Below the pieces are notes generated by a model, which worked only from the letters and a program-made list of their open reading frames with translations, did not search any database and had not been told where the DNA came from. From positions 145,575 to 209,574 of the forward strand of contig JAJZES010000045.1 in assembly GCA_021845985.1 (NCBI GenBank): a DNA stretch of 64,000 nt, given 5' to 3'. Source of the stretch: Pseudomonadota bacterium (GTDB taxonomy: Bacteria > Pseudomonadota > Alphaproteobacteria > Acetobacterales > Acetobacteraceae). Positions 8,769 through 20,703 of this stretch are shown here, in pieces. Every line of letters begins with the position of its first letter. Position 1 is the first letter of the stretch. Both the position numbers and the translations under genes were made by a program.

Positions 8769-10223
8769 ATGCAGGTTATCGAGACGCTCTCCGACGGGCT
8801 GAAGCGCGGCTACTCCATTGTCGTCCCGGCGGCCGACATCGAGAGCCGGCGCAGCGAACGGCTGGCCGAACTGGCCAAGACCGTGCGGCTGCCCGGTTTT
8901 CGGCCCGGCAAGGTGCCGGCGACGGTGGTGCGCCAGCGCTTCGGCCAGGCGGTCAATGCCGAAGTGGTCGAGGAGAGCGTGCAGGAGGCGACGCGGCAAG
9001 TGCTGAACGAGCGCAAGCTGCGCTCGGCCGGGGCACCGCAGGTCGAGGTGCAGAGCCTGCCGGAAGCCCGCCAGTCGGCGCCGAAGGATCTGGCGTTCAC
9101 CGTGGCGCTTGAATTGCTGCCGGAAATCGCCCTGCCCGACCTGTCGGCACTGAGCCTGACCCGGCTTCGTGCGGAGCCGGCGGCGGAGGTGATCGACCGG
9201 GCGCTGGGCGAACTGGCGCGCCGGCAGCGCACCCTCGAAGAAGTCACCGAGCCGCGGCCGGCTGCGGCCGGCGACGTCCTGAGCATTGATTATGCCGGCA
9301 CCATCGACGGTGTGGCGTTTGCCGGCGGCACCGCGACCGACGCCGATGTCGAGGTCGCCGGCCCCGGCTTCATCCCCGGCTTCACCGAGCAACTGGTCGG
9401 TCTGTCGGCGGGCGAGAGCCGGACGCTCGATGTCAGCTTCCCGGCCGATTACGGCTCCGCCGACGTTGCCGGCAAGGCGGCGGTGTTCGCGGTGACCGCC
9501 AAGAAGCTCAAGCGCGCCCTGATCCCGGCGGTGGATGAGGCGCTGGCCGAGAATCTCGGCTTCGAAGGCGGACTGAGCGAGGTACGCGCGGCGATCACGG
9601 CGCAGGCGCAGCGCGAATATGATCAGATGTCGCGCCAGCGGCTCAAGCGCGAGTTGCTGGACGCGCTCGCCGGGGTGGCCGACTTCCCGGTGCCGCAGGG
9701 CCTGCTGGAGGCCGAGTTCGGCCAGATCTGGGCGCGCGTCGAGGCCGACCAGAAGGCCGGCCGCAGCGACAGCGACGACGCGGGCAAGGACGAGGCGACG
9801 CTGCGCGGCGAATATCGCGCCATCGCCGAGCGCCGGGTGCGGCTCGGCCTGCTGCTGTCCGAGATCGGCCGCGTCAATGAGATCACCGTCGGTCAGGACG
9901 AGATGATGCGGGCGATGCGGGCGGAAGCGGCACGCTATCAAGGCATGGAGCAGAAGGTGATGGACATCTTCCGCAAAAACCCGGAAGCCGCGGAGAGCCT
10001 GCGGGCGCCGATCTTCGAGGAGAAGGTGATCGACTTCGTCATCGAGCGGGCGCAGGTCGCCGAGCGCGTGGTCTCGCCCGAGGAACTGGCGCGCGACCCC
10101 GGCCTGCCGGAGGCGGTGAGCCTGGCCGGGCGGGCGCCGGCGGAGGCTGCGGCGGAAGTCGCGGCGCCGGCGCCGGACGGGATGGCACCTGAGGCCGGGC
10201 AGATGGCGGGTTCGGAGGGCTGA
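8769..10223 (+). CDS. tig: Trigger factor
   Basis: A 484-residue ribosome-associated chaperone and peptidyl-prolyl isomerase that meets nascent chains at the exit tunnel. The N-terminal ribosome-binding domain has the signature GFRPGKVP (residues about 44-51). The FKBP-like domain lies around 150-250 (GDVLSIDYAGTIDG, then PGFIPGFTEQLVGL). The rest is the helical C-terminal domain, ending in an Ala/Pro-rich tail (AAAEVAAPAPDGM). ATG at 8769 has GAGGAA upstream; an open frame continues far upstream but has no matching sequence. It heads the tig-clpP-clpX-lon cluster that links folding to proteolysis. Confidence 0.97.
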   Translation: MQVIETLSDGLKRGYSIVVPAADIESRRSERLAELAKTVRLPGFRPGKVPATVVRQRFGQAVNAEVVEESVQEATRQVLNERKLRSAGAPQVEVQSLPEARQSAPKDLAFTVALELLPEIALPDLSALSLTRLRAEPAAEVIDRALGELARRQRTLEEVTEPRPAAAGDVLSIDYAGTIDGVAFAGGTATDADVEVAGPGFIPGFTEQLVGLSAGESRTLDVSFPADYGSADVAGKAAVFAVTAKKLKRALIPAVDEALAENLGFEGGLSEVRAAITAQAQREYDQMSRQRLKRELLDALAGVADFPVPQGLLEAEFGQIWARVEADQKAGRSDSDDAGKDEATLRGEYRAIAERRVRLGLLLSEIGRVNEITVGQDEMMRAMRAEAARYQGMEQKVMDIFRKNPEAAESLRAPIFEEKVIDFVIERAQVAERVVSPEELARDPGLPEAVSLAGRAPAEAAAEVAAPAPDGMAPEAGQMAGSEG

Positions 10224-10265
10224 GGCTGGACCGGCGCCTCTGCCCTGCCCATCTACAACGACGGA

Positions 10266-10299
10266 TGCGGCCCGGTTGCCCATGATGGGCCCGGCCGCA
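10266..10299 (+). other. Hairpin in the clpP leader
   Basis: TGCGGCC (10266-10272) pairs with GGCCGCA (10293-10299), enclosing a second stem GCCC/GGGC. It ends 16 bases before the clpP ATG, next to the GGAAGGA ribosome binding site. It has no T-run, so it may be a weak terminator or affect clpP translation. Confidence 0.4.
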
Positions 10300-10315
10300 G
10301 TGGGAAGGACAGGTT

Positions 10316-10960
10316 ATGACGGATCGCGACCCGGTCGAGATTTACGGCAACGCGCTGGTGCCGATGGTGGTCGAGCAGACCGCCCGCGGCGAGCGCGCGT
10401 TCGATATCTATTCCCGGCTGCTGAAGGAGCGGATCATTTTTCTGACCGGTCCGGTCTATGACCAGGTCAGCGCGCTGATTTCCGCCCAGTTGTTGTTTTT
10501 GGAGAGCGAAAATCCGAGCAAGGACATAGCCTTCTACATCAACAGCCCGGGCGGCGTGGTCTCTGCCGGGCTGGCGATCTACGACACCATGCAGTATATC
10601 CGCAGCCCGGTCAGCACGGTCTGCATCGGTCAGGCGGCGAGCATGGGCAGCCTGCTGCTGTGCGCCGGCGCCCCCGGCAAGCGCTTCGCGCTGCCGAATG
10701 CGCGGGTGATGGTGCATCAGCCCTCCGGCGGGGCGCAGGGCCAGGCCGCCGACATCGAAATTCAGGCGCGCGAGATTCTGACCCTGCGCAAGCGGCTGAA
10801 TGAGATCTATGTCCGCCATACCGGCCAGGACCTGGCCGAGATCGAGCGGCGGCTGGAGCGCGACACCTATATGTCGGCGGAGGAGGCGCGCGCCTTCGGG
10901 CTGGTCGATGAGGTGGTGGAGCGCCGGCCGGTGGCGGCGGACGCCGAGACGCGAAGCTGA
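10316..10960 (+). CDS. clpP: ATP-dependent Clp protease proteolytic subunit
   Basis: A 214-residue serine peptidase that forms the tetradecameric ClpP chamber and degrades substrates fed by ClpX or ClpA. The catalytic triad is visible: Ser109 in GQAASMGS, His134 in MVHQPSGG and Asp183 in [11 protein letters not shown]. The oxyanion strand NSPGG is at 76-80. The ATG at 10316 has GGAAGGAC upstream. It lies 92 bases after tig and 247 bases before clpX. The spacer before clpX holds no gene. Confidence 0.97.
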   Translation: MTDRDPVEIYGNALVPMVVEQTARGERAFDIYSRLLKERIIFLTGPVYDQVSALISAQLLFLESENPSKDIAFYINSPGGVVSAGLAIYDTMQYIRSPVSTVCIGQAASMGSLLLCAGAPGKRFALPNARVMVHQPSGGAQGQAADIEIQAREILTLRKRLNEIYVRHTGQDLAEIERRLERDTYMSAEEARAFGLVDEVVERRPVAADAETRS

Positions 10961-11207
10961 GCCAGCTTGGCACAGACGTTGCAAATCCGCCACCCCGGCC
11001 ATACGTGACGCTTTGATGGCGGCAAGGGTCGCGAAACCCTTTCCGCGCACCCTGTCGGTCTGGCAATGTGGATCTGGCAAGGTGTAACCGTGGTCCCGCC
11101 GGCTCCGCGATCGGGGTCGGTCTAATCCGGTCAGTGCCTGACCCCGCGGCGTTGCGAGGCAGGCATGCCGGGCATGCGTACCCCGACGATCCGGGGCAGG
11201 AGTGCTC

Positions 11208-12461
11208 ATGAGCAAGTCCGGCGACTCGAAGAATACCCTGTATTGCTCGTTCTGCGGCAAGTCCCAGCACGAGGTGCGCAAGCTCATCGCCGGGCCGACG
11301 GTGTTCATCTGCGATGAATGCGTCGAGCTTTGCATGGACATCATCCGCGAGGAGCACAAGACGCACCTCGTCAAGTCGCGCGACGGGGTGCCGACGCCCA
11401 AGGAAATCTGCAAGGTGCTGGACGATTACGTCATCGGCCAGGCGCATGCCAAGCGGGTGCTGAGCGTCGCGGTGCACAACCACTACAAGCGGCTGGCGCA
11501 CGCGGCGAAGAACAACGACGTCGAGATTGCCAAGTCGAACATCATGCTGGTCGGCCCGACCGGCTCGGGCAAGACGCTGCTGGCGCAGACGCTGGCGCGC
11601 ATCCTTGATGTGCCGTTCACCATGGCCGACGCCACCACGCTGACCGAAGCCGGCTATGTCGGCGAGGATGTCGAGAACATCATCCTCAAGCTGCTGCAAT
11701 CGGCCGATTATAATGTCGAGCGGGCGCAGCGCGGCATCGTCTATATCGACGAGGTCGATAAGATCAGCCGCAAATCCGACAATCCGTCGATCACCCGCGA
11801 TGTCAGCGGTGAGGGGGTGCAGCAGGCGCTGCTGAAGATCATGGAGGGCACCGTTGCCTCGGTGCCGCCGCAGGGCGGGCGCAAGCATCCGCAGCAGGAA
11901 TTCCTGCAGGTCGATACCACCAACATCCTGTTCATCTGCGGCGGCGCCTTCGCCGGGCTGGAAAAGATCATCAGCGCCCGCGGCAAGGGCAGCAGCATCG
12001 GTTTCGGCGGCGAGGTGCGCAGCCCCGACGAGCGGCGCACCGGCGCCATCCTGCGCGAGGTCGAACCGGAAGACCTGCTGCGCTTCGGGCTGATCCCGGA
12101 GTTCATCGGCCGGCTGCCGGTGGTGGCGACGCTGGATGACCTCGACGAATCGGCGCTGATGGAAATCCTGACCAAGCCGAAGAACGCGCTGGTCAAGCAG
12201 TATGGCCGGCTGTTCGAGATGGAGGGGGTGAAGCTCAGCTTCACCGACGACGCGCTCGGCTCGGTGGCCAAGCGGGCCATCGCGCGCAAGACCGGGGCGC
12301 GCGGGCTGCGCTCGATCATGGAACAGATCCTGCTTGGCACGATGTTTGAATTGCCGAGCCTGGATGGCGTGGAGGAGGTGGTGATCAACCGCGAGGTGGC
12401 GGAAAGCCGGGCAACACCGCTCTACATCCACGGCAAGGAGCGGGTCGAGAACAGCGCCTGA
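11208..12461 (+). CDS. clpX: ATP-dependent Clp protease ATP-binding subunit ClpX
   Basis: A 417-residue AAA+ unfoldase that recognises tagged substrates and threads them into ClpP. The N-terminal zinc finger uses Cys13, Cys16, Cys35 and Cys38 ([17 protein letters not shown]). Walker A is GPTGSGKT (116-123), followed by VYIDEVDKI (Walker B). The IGF loop for ClpP docking is seen in SIGFGGEV, and the sensor-2 segment is [15 protein letters not shown] at 11208 (MSKSGD) matches the family start; it has CAGGAG upstream. The 247-base spacer after clpP suggests its own promoter. Confidence 0.97.
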   Translation: MSKSGDSKNTLYCSFCGKSQHEVRKLIAGPTVFICDECVELCMDIIREEHKTHLVKSRDGVPTPKEICKVLDDYVIGQAHAKRVLSVAVHNHYKRLAHAAKNNDVEIAKSNIMLVGPTGSGKTLLAQTLARILDVPFTMADATTLTEAGYVGEDVENIILKLLQSADYNVERAQRGIVYIDEVDKISRKSDNPSITRDVSGEGVQQALLKIMEGTVASVPPQGGRKHPQQEFLQVDTTNILFICGGAFAGLEKIISARGKGSSIGFGGEVRSPDERRTGAILREVEPEDLLRFGLIPEFIGRLPVVATLDDLDESALMEILTKPKNALVKQYGRLFEMEGVKLSFTDDALGSVAKRAIARKTGARGLRSIMEQILLGTMFELPSLDGVEEVVINREVAESRATPLYIHGKERVENSA

Positions 12462-12504
12462 GCGGCCCGGGCGGAGTTGTGGCGCCACCGACATATCCCG
12501 GTCG

Positions 12505-12540
12505 GCGCCCGCGTGGCGGAGAGGGCAGGGGTGAGGGCGT
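12505..12540. repeat. Dispersed GGAGAGGG/GGGGTGAGGG repeat copy
   Basis: The spacer contains CGGAGAGGGCAGGGGTGAGG, of the same kind as the GAGAGGG...GGGGTGAGGG element near 43700. It has no coding content. Confidence 0.5.
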
Positions 12541-12566
12541 CGCGGTTGCCCGGCGTTTTTTCAAGT

Positions 12567-12595
12567 CTTGCGGCGACCGCCCAAGCTGCCGATAT
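12567..12595 (+). promoter_or_regulatory. Probable heat-shock (RpoH) promoter of lon
   Basis: CTTG at 12567-12570 and CCGATAT at 12589-12595 are 18 bases apart. This resembles the alphaproteobacterial sigma-32 pattern (CTTG, 17-18 bases, CCnATAT-like). It lies about 100 bases before the lon start, and lon is a classical heat-shock gene. Confidence 0.5.
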
Positions 12596-12696
12596 GGTCA
12601 CAGTCTTCCCGAGCGCAGCGTTGGTCGCGTCCCGGGCGATGCGACCCGCGCCTGATTGGGCGGGCCGCGTCCCGACTGTCCAGAAGGAGGTCATCC

Positions 12697-15138
<2,442 letters not shown>

Positions 15139-15157
15139 GACCAGGACGCAACATTGC

Positions 15158-15189
15158 GGCCCGCCGGCTTGCCGGCGGGCCGTTGTTGT
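15158..15189 (+). terminator. Rho-independent-type terminator after lon
   Basis: GGCCCGCCGG (15158-15167) pairs perfectly with CCGGCGGGCC (15172-15181) around a CTTG loop. The T-rich GTTGTTGTG follows. Confidence 0.75.
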
Positions 15190-15313
15190 GTGATTGCCGC
15201 GGCGGCGCCGCGTTGACGGGGCGGAAAATCGGCCCTTAGTGTCGCGCCAGCGGCCGCCGTGACGACACCAGCGGTGGCGGGACGCCAGAGTTCGGACAGC
15301 AAGGGGAATTGCC

Positions 15314-15586
15314 GTGAACAAGATGGATTTGATCGCCGCGGTGGCGGAGAGCACGGATCTGCCGAAGGCCAAGGCGGCCGAAGTGGTCGATGCCGTGTTC
15401 GCCGCGATCGAGGCCGCGCTGAAAAAGAAGGAAGAAGTGCGGCTCGTCGGTTTTGGCAGCTTTGCCACCGCCGACCGCAAGGCCTCGGTCGGGCGCAACC
15501 CGCGCACCGGCGAGGAGATCAAGATCGACGCCTCCACCTCCGTCCGCTTCAAGCCGGGCAAGTCGCTGAAAGATTCGGTGAACTGA
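15314..15586 (+). CDS. hupB: DNA-binding protein HU
   Basis: A 90-residue histone-like protein that bends DNA as a dimer and compacts the nucleoid. The start is GTG at 15314, with AAGGGGAA upstream. The protein begins MNKMDLIAAVAE. It has the helical dimerisation region followed by the HU/IHF signature GFGSFATADRKA and the DNA-clasping arm GRNPRTGEEIKI, and ends in KPGKSLKDSV. Length matches the HU family. The lon-hup order is a conserved proteobacterial neighbourhood. The lon terminator separates the two transcripts. Confidence 0.96.
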   Translation: MNKMDLIAAVAESTDLPKAKAAEVVDAVFAAIEAALKKKEEVRLVGFGSFATADRKASVGRNPRTGEEIKIDASTSVRFKPGKSLKDSVN

Positions 15587-15605
15587 GACAAGGCGGTACG
15601 GCGCG

Positions 15606-15680
15606 GGGCGGTTAGCTCAGCGGCAGAGCGTCTCGTTTACACCGAGAGGGTCGGCGGTTCGATCCCGTCACCGCCCACCA
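15606..15680 (+). tRNA. tRNA-Val (anticodon UAC)
   Basis: The acceptor arms GGGCGGT and ACCGCCC pair. The anticodon stem-loop is TCTCG-TTTACAC-CGAGA with anticodon TAC. The T loop is GGTTCGATCCC, and CCA is encoded. Confidence 0.96.
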
Positions 15681-15734
15681 CGTTTTCGCCGGTTGACCTC
15701 GGCCGGCGCGCGGTCTAAACGCCCGCCTGCCGCT

Positions 15735-15811
<77 letters not shown>

Positions 15812-15950
15812 GCGGCGGCATTGCAGGAACGTGCCAATCCGCCTTCAGGCGACGCGGCTTGCCCCTATGGCGGTGGCCGCGGGTTGCGTCTAAGGTCCGC
15901 CCGCGCTGCACTGCGGCATGCCCGGTTCGGGGCAACAGGGAAGGAAGAGT

Positions 15951-16319
15951 ATGATGGCGCCGTTGCTGGCCAACTATTTCCCGATCCTGGTGTTTCTGGT
16001 CATCGCCGGGGTGATCGCGGTGGCGATGGTCGGCGGGTCGATGCTGGCGGCGCGCCAGAAGCCCTATGCCGAGAAACTTTCCGCCTATGAATGTGGCTTC
16101 GAGGCGTTCGACGACGCGCGGCGGCGGTTCGACGTGCGGTTCTATCTCGTCTCGATCCTGTTCATCATCTTCGACCTGGAAGTGGCGTTCCTGTTCCCCT
16201 GGGCGGTCAGCCTGTCGAGCATCGGCCTGTTCGGCTTCCTGTCGATGCTCGGCTTTCTCGGCGTGCTGACCGTCGGCTTCATCTATGAGTGGAACAAGGG
16301 CGCGTTGGATTGGGAGTGA
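15951..16319 (+). CDS. nuoA: NADH-quinone oxidoreductase subunit A
   Basis: A 122-residue membrane subunit of complex I with three hydrophobic helices ([58 protein letters not shown]). The family signature is [10 protein letters not shown] with its loop cysteine, followed by FDVRFYLV. It helps form the quinone-site region next to subunits D and H. ATG at 15951 has GGAAGGAAGA upstream and is preferred over the upstream ATG at 15918. First gene of a 14-gene operon; its promoter should lie in the 139-base gap after tRNA-Asp. Confidence 0.96.
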   Translation: MMAPLLANYFPILVFLVIAGVIAVAMVGGSMLAARQKPYAEKLSAYECGFEAFDDARRRFDVRFYLVSILFIIFDLEVAFLFPWAVSLSSIGLFGFLSMLGFLGVLTVGFIYEWNKGALDWE

Positions 16320-16326
16320 CGGTACG

Positions 16327-16899
16327 ATGGGTGTCGTGACCGAGACCGCGTCGATCCCCGCCGTTGCCTGGAACCGCGACGCGCTGCCGCGCGGCGCCGA
16401 GCAGGACGCGGTGATCAAGGGGATCACCGGCGAAATCGACGAGCGTGGCTTCGTCGTTGCCAATATCGACAAGCTGGTCAACTGGGCGCGCACCGGCAGC
16501 CTGTGGCCGATGACGTTCGGGCTGGCGTGCTGTGCGGTGGAGATGATCCACGCCTATATGCCGCGCTATGACCTCGACCGCTTCGGCACCATTCCGCGCG
16601 CCTCGCCGCGGCAGAGCGACGTGATGATCGTTGCCGGCACGCTGACCAACAAGATGGCGCCGGCGCTGCGCAAAGTGTACGACCAGATGTCGGAGCCGCG
16701 CTGGGTGATCAGCATGGGAAGCTGCGCCAACGGCGGCGGCTACTACCATTATTCCTATTCGGTGGTGCGCGGCTGCGACCGCGTGGTGCCGGTGGATATC
16801 TACGTGCCGGGCTGTCCGCCGACGGCGGAGGCGCTGGTTTACGGCATCCTGCAGCTGCAGAAGAAAATCCGCCGCACCGGGACCATCCTCCGTGGCTGA
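16327..16899 (+). CDS. nuoB: NADH-quinone oxidoreductase subunit B
   Basis: A 190-residue subunit that carries iron-sulfur cluster N2, the last electron carrier before ubiquinone. Ligand cysteines are visible in [18 protein letters not shown] and [12 protein letters not shown]. The ATG at 16327 lies seven bases after nuoA. The end overlaps the nuoC start by eight bases, indicating coupled translation. Confidence 0.97.
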   Translation: MGVVTETASIPAVAWNRDALPRGAEQDAVIKGITGEIDERGFVVANIDKLVNWARTGSLWPMTFGLACCAVEMIHAYMPRYDLDRFGTIPRASPRQSDVMIVAGTLTNKMAPALRKVYDQMSEPRWVISMGSCANGGGYYHYSYSVVRGCDRVVPVDIYVPGCPPTAEALVYGILQLQKKIRRTGTILRG

Positions 16900-17521
16900 G
16901 GCGGCGCCGATGGCGGCGCTGGCCGGGCTGGTCAACGACATTCCCGGCGTGCTGTCGGTCAGTGTCGAATACGGCCAGGTGGTGGCGCGGGCGCGGGCCG
17001 ACGCGGTGGTGCCGGTGATGCAGATGCTGCGCGACGATCCGCGCTTCGCCTGCGAGCAGATGATGGACCTGTGCGGCGTCGATTGGCCGGAGCGCGCGGA
17101 GCGTTTCGAGGTGGTGTACAATCTGCTGTCGGTGTCGCTCAATCACCGCGTGCGGGTGATCGTCGCCACCGATGAGACGACGGCGGTGCCCTCGGTGCAT
17201 GGCGTGTGGCCGGTGGCGACGTGGTGGGAGCGCGAGGCGTGGGACCTGTTCGGCATCGCCTTCTCGGGCCAGCCTGATCTGCGCCGCATCCTGACCGATT
17301 ACGGTTTCGAGGGGCATCCGCTGCGCAAGGATTTTCCGCTCAGCGGCTATGTGCAGGTGCGCTACGACGAGGAGCGCAAGCAGGTGGTTTACGAACCTGT
17401 CGAGCTGACGCAGGATTTCCGCAATTTCGACTTCCTGTCGCCGTGGGAGGCGATGACGGCGCTGCCGGGCGACGAGAAGGCGCATGCGGTGCAGGCGGCG
17501 CGGCGGGAGGGCAAGCCATGA
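16892..17521 (+). CDS. nuoC: NADH-quinone oxidoreductase subunit C
   Basis: A 209-residue peripheral-arm subunit of the 30-kDa family. The signature [12 protein letters not shown] is followed by [19 protein letters not shown] and [20 protein letters not shown], which are the most conserved parts. The start is GTG at 16892, inside the end of nuoB; ATG at 16910 is an alternative. The stop overlaps the nuoD ATG (ATGA). C and D are separate genes here, not fused as in E. coli. Confidence 0.95.
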   Translation: MAEAAPMAALAGLVNDIPGVLSVSVEYGQVVARARADAVVPVMQMLRDDPRFACEQMMDLCGVDWPERAERFEVVYNLLSVSLNHRVRVIVATDETTAVPSVHGVWPVATWWEREAWDLFGIAFSGQPDLRRILTDYGFEGHPLRKDFPLSGYVQVRYDEERKQVVYEPVELTQDFRNFDFLSPWEAMTALPGDEKAHAVQAARREGKP

Positions 17522-18729
17522 GCGAAACCGCCAAGGTCGCGGCGACGGCGACCCGAACGGTCGAGATCGACAGCCACGCGATCAATTTCGGCCCGCAGCA
17601 CCCGGCGGCGCATGGTGTGCTGCGGCTGATTCTGGAGATGGACGGGGAGGTGGTGGAGCGCGCCGACCCGCATATCGGCCTGCTGCACCGCGGCACCGAG
17701 AAGCTGATCGAATACAAGACCTATCTGCAGGCAAACGCCTATTTCGACCGGCTCGACTATGTCAGCCCGATGTCGCAGGAGCATGCCTACGTGCTCGCCA
17801 TCGAGGCATTGCTCGGGCTGGAGGTGCCGCAGCGGGCGAAATGGATCCGCACGCTGTTCGACGAGATCACCCGCGTCCTCAACCATCTGCTCAACGTCAC
17901 CACCTATGCCCTGGATGTCGGCGCGATCACGCCGAGTTTGTGGGGGTTCGAGGAACGCGAGAAGCTGATGGAGTTTTACGAGGCCGCATCGGGGGCGCGG
18001 CTGCATGCCAATTACTACCGCGCCGGCGGCGTCAACCGCGATCTGCCGCCGGGGCTGGAGGCACGCATCGGCGAATGGGCCGAGGGGTTCCCGAAGTTTC
18101 TCGACGATCTGGAAAACCTGCTGACGGCCAATCGCATCTGGAAGCAGCGGACGGTCGATATCGGGGTGATGTCGGCCGAACAGGCGCTGGCCTGGGGGTT
18201 TTCCGGCCCGTGTCTGCGGGCCAGCGGCGTGCCGTGGGATTTGCGCCGGGCGCAGCCCTACGCGATGTATGACCATGTCGCCTTCGACGTGCCGGTGGCG
18301 CGCAACGGCGACTGCTATGACCGCTATCTGGTGCGCGTCGCTGAGATGCGCGAGAGCACCCGCATCGTGCAGCAATGTCTGGCCAAGATGCAGCCGGGGC
18401 CGGTGAAGGTGGCCGACCACAAATTCACTCCGCCGTCGCGCGGCGAGATGAAGCGGTCGATGGAGGCGCTGATCCATCATTTCAAGCTGTTCACAGAGGG
18501 TTTTCACGTTCCGGCCGGCGCCACCTATGCCGCCGTCGAGTCGCCGAAGGGCGAATTCGGCGTCTATCTGGTCGCCGACGGCAGCAATCGTCCCTATCGC
18601 TGCAAGATCCGCCCGACCGGGTTCGCCCATCTGCAGGCGGTGGAGACGATGAGCAAGCGTCACATGCTGGCCGACGCGGTGGCGATCATCGGATCGCTCG
18701 ATGTCGTGTTCGGCGAGATCGACAGGTAG
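17518..18729 (+). CDS. nuoD: NADH-quinone oxidoreductase subunit D
   Basis: A 403-residue 49-kDa subunit that lines the ubiquinone pocket with subunit B and descends from the large hydrogenase subunit. Signature regions are [37 protein letters not shown] and the C-terminal [23 protein letters not shown] at 17518 overlaps the nuoC stop. Upstream residues in the same frame have no counterpart in the family. Confidence 0.97.
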   Translation: MSETAKVAATATRTVEIDSHAINFGPQHPAAHGVLRLILEMDGEVVERADPHIGLLHRGTEKLIEYKTYLQANAYFDRLDYVSPMSQEHAYVLAIEALLGLEVPQRAKWIRTLFDEITRVLNHLLNVTTYALDVGAITPSLWGFEEREKLMEFYEAASGARLHANYYRAGGVNRDLPPGLEARIGEWAEGFPKFLDDLENLLTANRIWKQRTVDIGVMSAEQALAWGFSGPCLRASGVPWDLRRAQPYAMYDHVAFDVPVARNGDCYDRYLVRVAEMRESTRIVQQCLAKMQPGPVKVADHKFTPPSRGEMKRSMEALIHHFKLFTEGFHVPAGATYAAVESPKGEFGVYLVADGSNRPYRCKIRPTGFAHLQAVETMSKRHMLADAVAIIGSLDVVFGEIDR

Positions 18730-18732
18730 GTC

Positions 18733-19386
18733 ATGGCAGAGGGTAGCGCGGACGGCGCCAGCGCCGACGACATGCAGCAGCCGGCGGACTTCGTGTTCGA
18801 CGCTGCGAGCGAGGCGGAGATCGCCGGCATCATTGCCAAATATCCGCCCGGCCGGCAGATGAGCGCGGTGATCCCGGTGCTTTACGTCGCCCAACAGCAG
18901 ATGGCCCGGCACACAGCCAGCGCCTGGGTGCCGCGCGCGGCGATGGACGCGGTGGCCAGGCGGCTGTCGATGGCGCCGATCCGCGTCTATGAAGTGGCGA
19001 CCTTCTACACCATGTTTCACACCCGCCCGATCGGGCGGTTCCATCTGCAGGTGTGCACGACAACGCCATGCTGGCTGCGCGGTTCGGACGCGGTGACGGC
19101 GGCGTGCCGCGCGGCGACCGGGATCGAGGGCTGGGGTGAGACCAGCGCCGACGGGATGTTCACCATGACCGAGGTGGAATGTCTCGGCGGCTGCGTCAAC
19201 GCGCCGATCCTGCAGGTTGACGACGATTTCTATGAAGATATGGATGCGGCGCGCACCGAGGCGCTGCTCGCGGCGCTGCGGCGGGGCGAGCGGCCGGATC
19301 CCGGTTCGATGGCCGGGCGGCAAGGCTCGGCGCCGGAAGGCGGGCCGATGACGCTGATCGGGGACGCGGCAGGGCCGGCGGAGTGA
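18733..19386 (+). CDS. nuoE: NADH-quinone oxidoreductase subunit E
   Basis: A 217-residue 24-kDa subunit of the NADH-oxidising module. Its [2Fe-2S] cluster N1a is held by four cysteines visible in VCTTTPCWL and [11 protein letters not shown]. The thioredoxin-like fold precedes a loose Gly/Pro-rich C-terminal extension ([18 protein letters not shown]) beyond the usual end. It starts three bases after nuoD. Confidence 0.96.
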   Translation: MAEGSADGASADDMQQPADFVFDAASEAEIAGIIAKYPPGRQMSAVIPVLYVAQQQMARHTASAWVPRAAMDAVARRLSMAPIRVYEVATFYTMFHTRPIGRFHLQVCTTTPCWLRGSDAVTAACRAATGIEGWGETSADGMFTMTEVECLGGCVNAPILQVDDDFYEDMDAARTEALLAALRRGERPDPGSMAGRQGSAPEGGPMTLIGDAAGPAE

Positions 19387-19390
19387 CGCG

Positions 19391-20698
19391 ATGCTGAGCG
19401 ACAAGGACCGCATCTTTACCAATCTCTACGGGCTGCACGATGTCGGCCTGAAGGGCGCGCAGGGCCGCGGCGACTGGGACGGCACGGCGGCGATTCTGGC
19501 GCGCGGGCCGGAGGCGATTGTCGAGGAGATGAAGAGTTCCGGCCTGCGCGGGCGCGGCGGCGCGGGCTTCCCGACCGGGATGAAATGGTCGTTCATGCCC
19601 AAGCAGGTTGGCGAGCGGCCGCATTACCTCGTCATCAATGCCGACGAGAGCGAGCCCGGCACCTGCAAGGACCGCGACATTCTGCGCCACGATCCGCACA
19701 AGCTGGTCGAGGGCGCGCTGATCGCATCGTTCGCGATGCGGGCGCATGCCTGCTACATCTATGTCCGCGGCGAGTTCTACAATGAGGCGCGGGCGTTGCA
19801 GCGCGCGGTGGACGAGGCCTACGCAGCCGGGCTGATCGGGCGCAACGCCTGCGGCTCGGGCTGGGATTTCGACCTTTACGTGCATCGCGGTGCCGGGGCG
19901 TATATCTGCGGCGAAGAAACCGCGATGCTGGAGAGTCTCGAAGGCAAAAAGGGCATGCCGCGGCTGAAGCCGCCGTTCCCTGCCGCGGTCGGGCTGTATG
20001 GTTGCCCGACGACGGTGAACAACGTTGAAAGCATCGCCGTTGCGCCGACCATCCTGCGCCGCGGTGCGGCGTGGTTTTCGGCGCTGGGGCGGCCGAAGAA
20101 CAGCGGCACAAAGCTGTTCTGCATCTCCGGGCATGTCAACAAGCCCTGCAATGTCGAGGAAGAACTCGGCATTCCGATGCGCGAGCTGATCGACCGCTAT
20201 GCCGGCGGCGTGCGCGGCGGGTGGGACAATCTGCTGGCGGTGATTCCCGGCGGCGCCTCGGTGCCGGTGCTGCCGAAATCCACCTGCGACACGGTGCTGA
20301 TGGATTTCGACAGTCTGCGTGAGGTGCGCAGCGGACTTGGCACCGCGGCGGTGATCGTCATGGACCGCTCGACCGACATCATTCAGGCGATTGCCCGGTT
20401 GTCGCAGTTCTACAAGCACGAAAGCTGCGGCCAGTGTACGCCGTGCCGCGAGGGCACCGGATGGATGTTGCGGGTGATGAACCGCATGGTGCAGGGCCGC
20501 GCCGAGCCGGACGAGATCGACACGCTGGAGGAGGTGACGCGGCAAGTCGAGGGGCACACCATCTGCGCCCTCGGCGATGCCGCGGCGTGGCCGATCCAAG
20601 GCCTGATCCGGCATTTCCGGCCGGTGATGGAAGAACGCATCGCGCAGTATAAATCCTCCGGCCGGACCGCGCGTCCGCTGCCGCTGGCGGCGGAGTAG
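19391..20698 (+). CDS. nuoF: NADH-quinone oxidoreductase subunit F
   Basis: A 435-residue 51-kDa subunit. It binds NADH and FMN through the glycine-rich loop [16 protein letters not shown] and through [13 protein letters not shown]. It ligates the [4Fe-4S] cluster N3 through [10 protein letters not shown] plus a later cysteine in GHTICALGD. It is the entry point of electrons into complex I. It ends with TAG, which shows that amber works as a normal stop codon in this genome. Confidence 0.97.
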   Translation: MLSDKDRIFTNLYGLHDVGLKGAQGRGDWDGTAAILARGPEAIVEEMKSSGLRGRGGAGFPTGMKWSFMPKQVGERPHYLVINADESEPGTCKDRDILRHDPHKLVEGALIASFAMRAHACYIYVRGEFYNEARALQRAVDEAYAAGLIGRNACGSGWDFDLYVHRGAGAYICGEETAMLESLEGKKGMPRLKPPFPAAVGLYGCPTTVNNVESIAVAPTILRRGAAWFSALGRPKNSGTKLFCISGHVNKPCNVEEELGIPMRELIDRYAGGVRGGWDNLLAVIPGGASVPVLPKSTCDTVLMDFDSLREVRSGLGTAAVIVMDRSTDIIQAIARLSQFYKHESCGQCTPCREGTGWMLRVMNRMVQGRAEPDEIDTLEEVTRQVEGHTICALGDAAAWPIQGLIRHFRPVMEERIAQYKSSGRTARPLPLAAE

Positions 20699-20703
20699 CG
20701 GCG

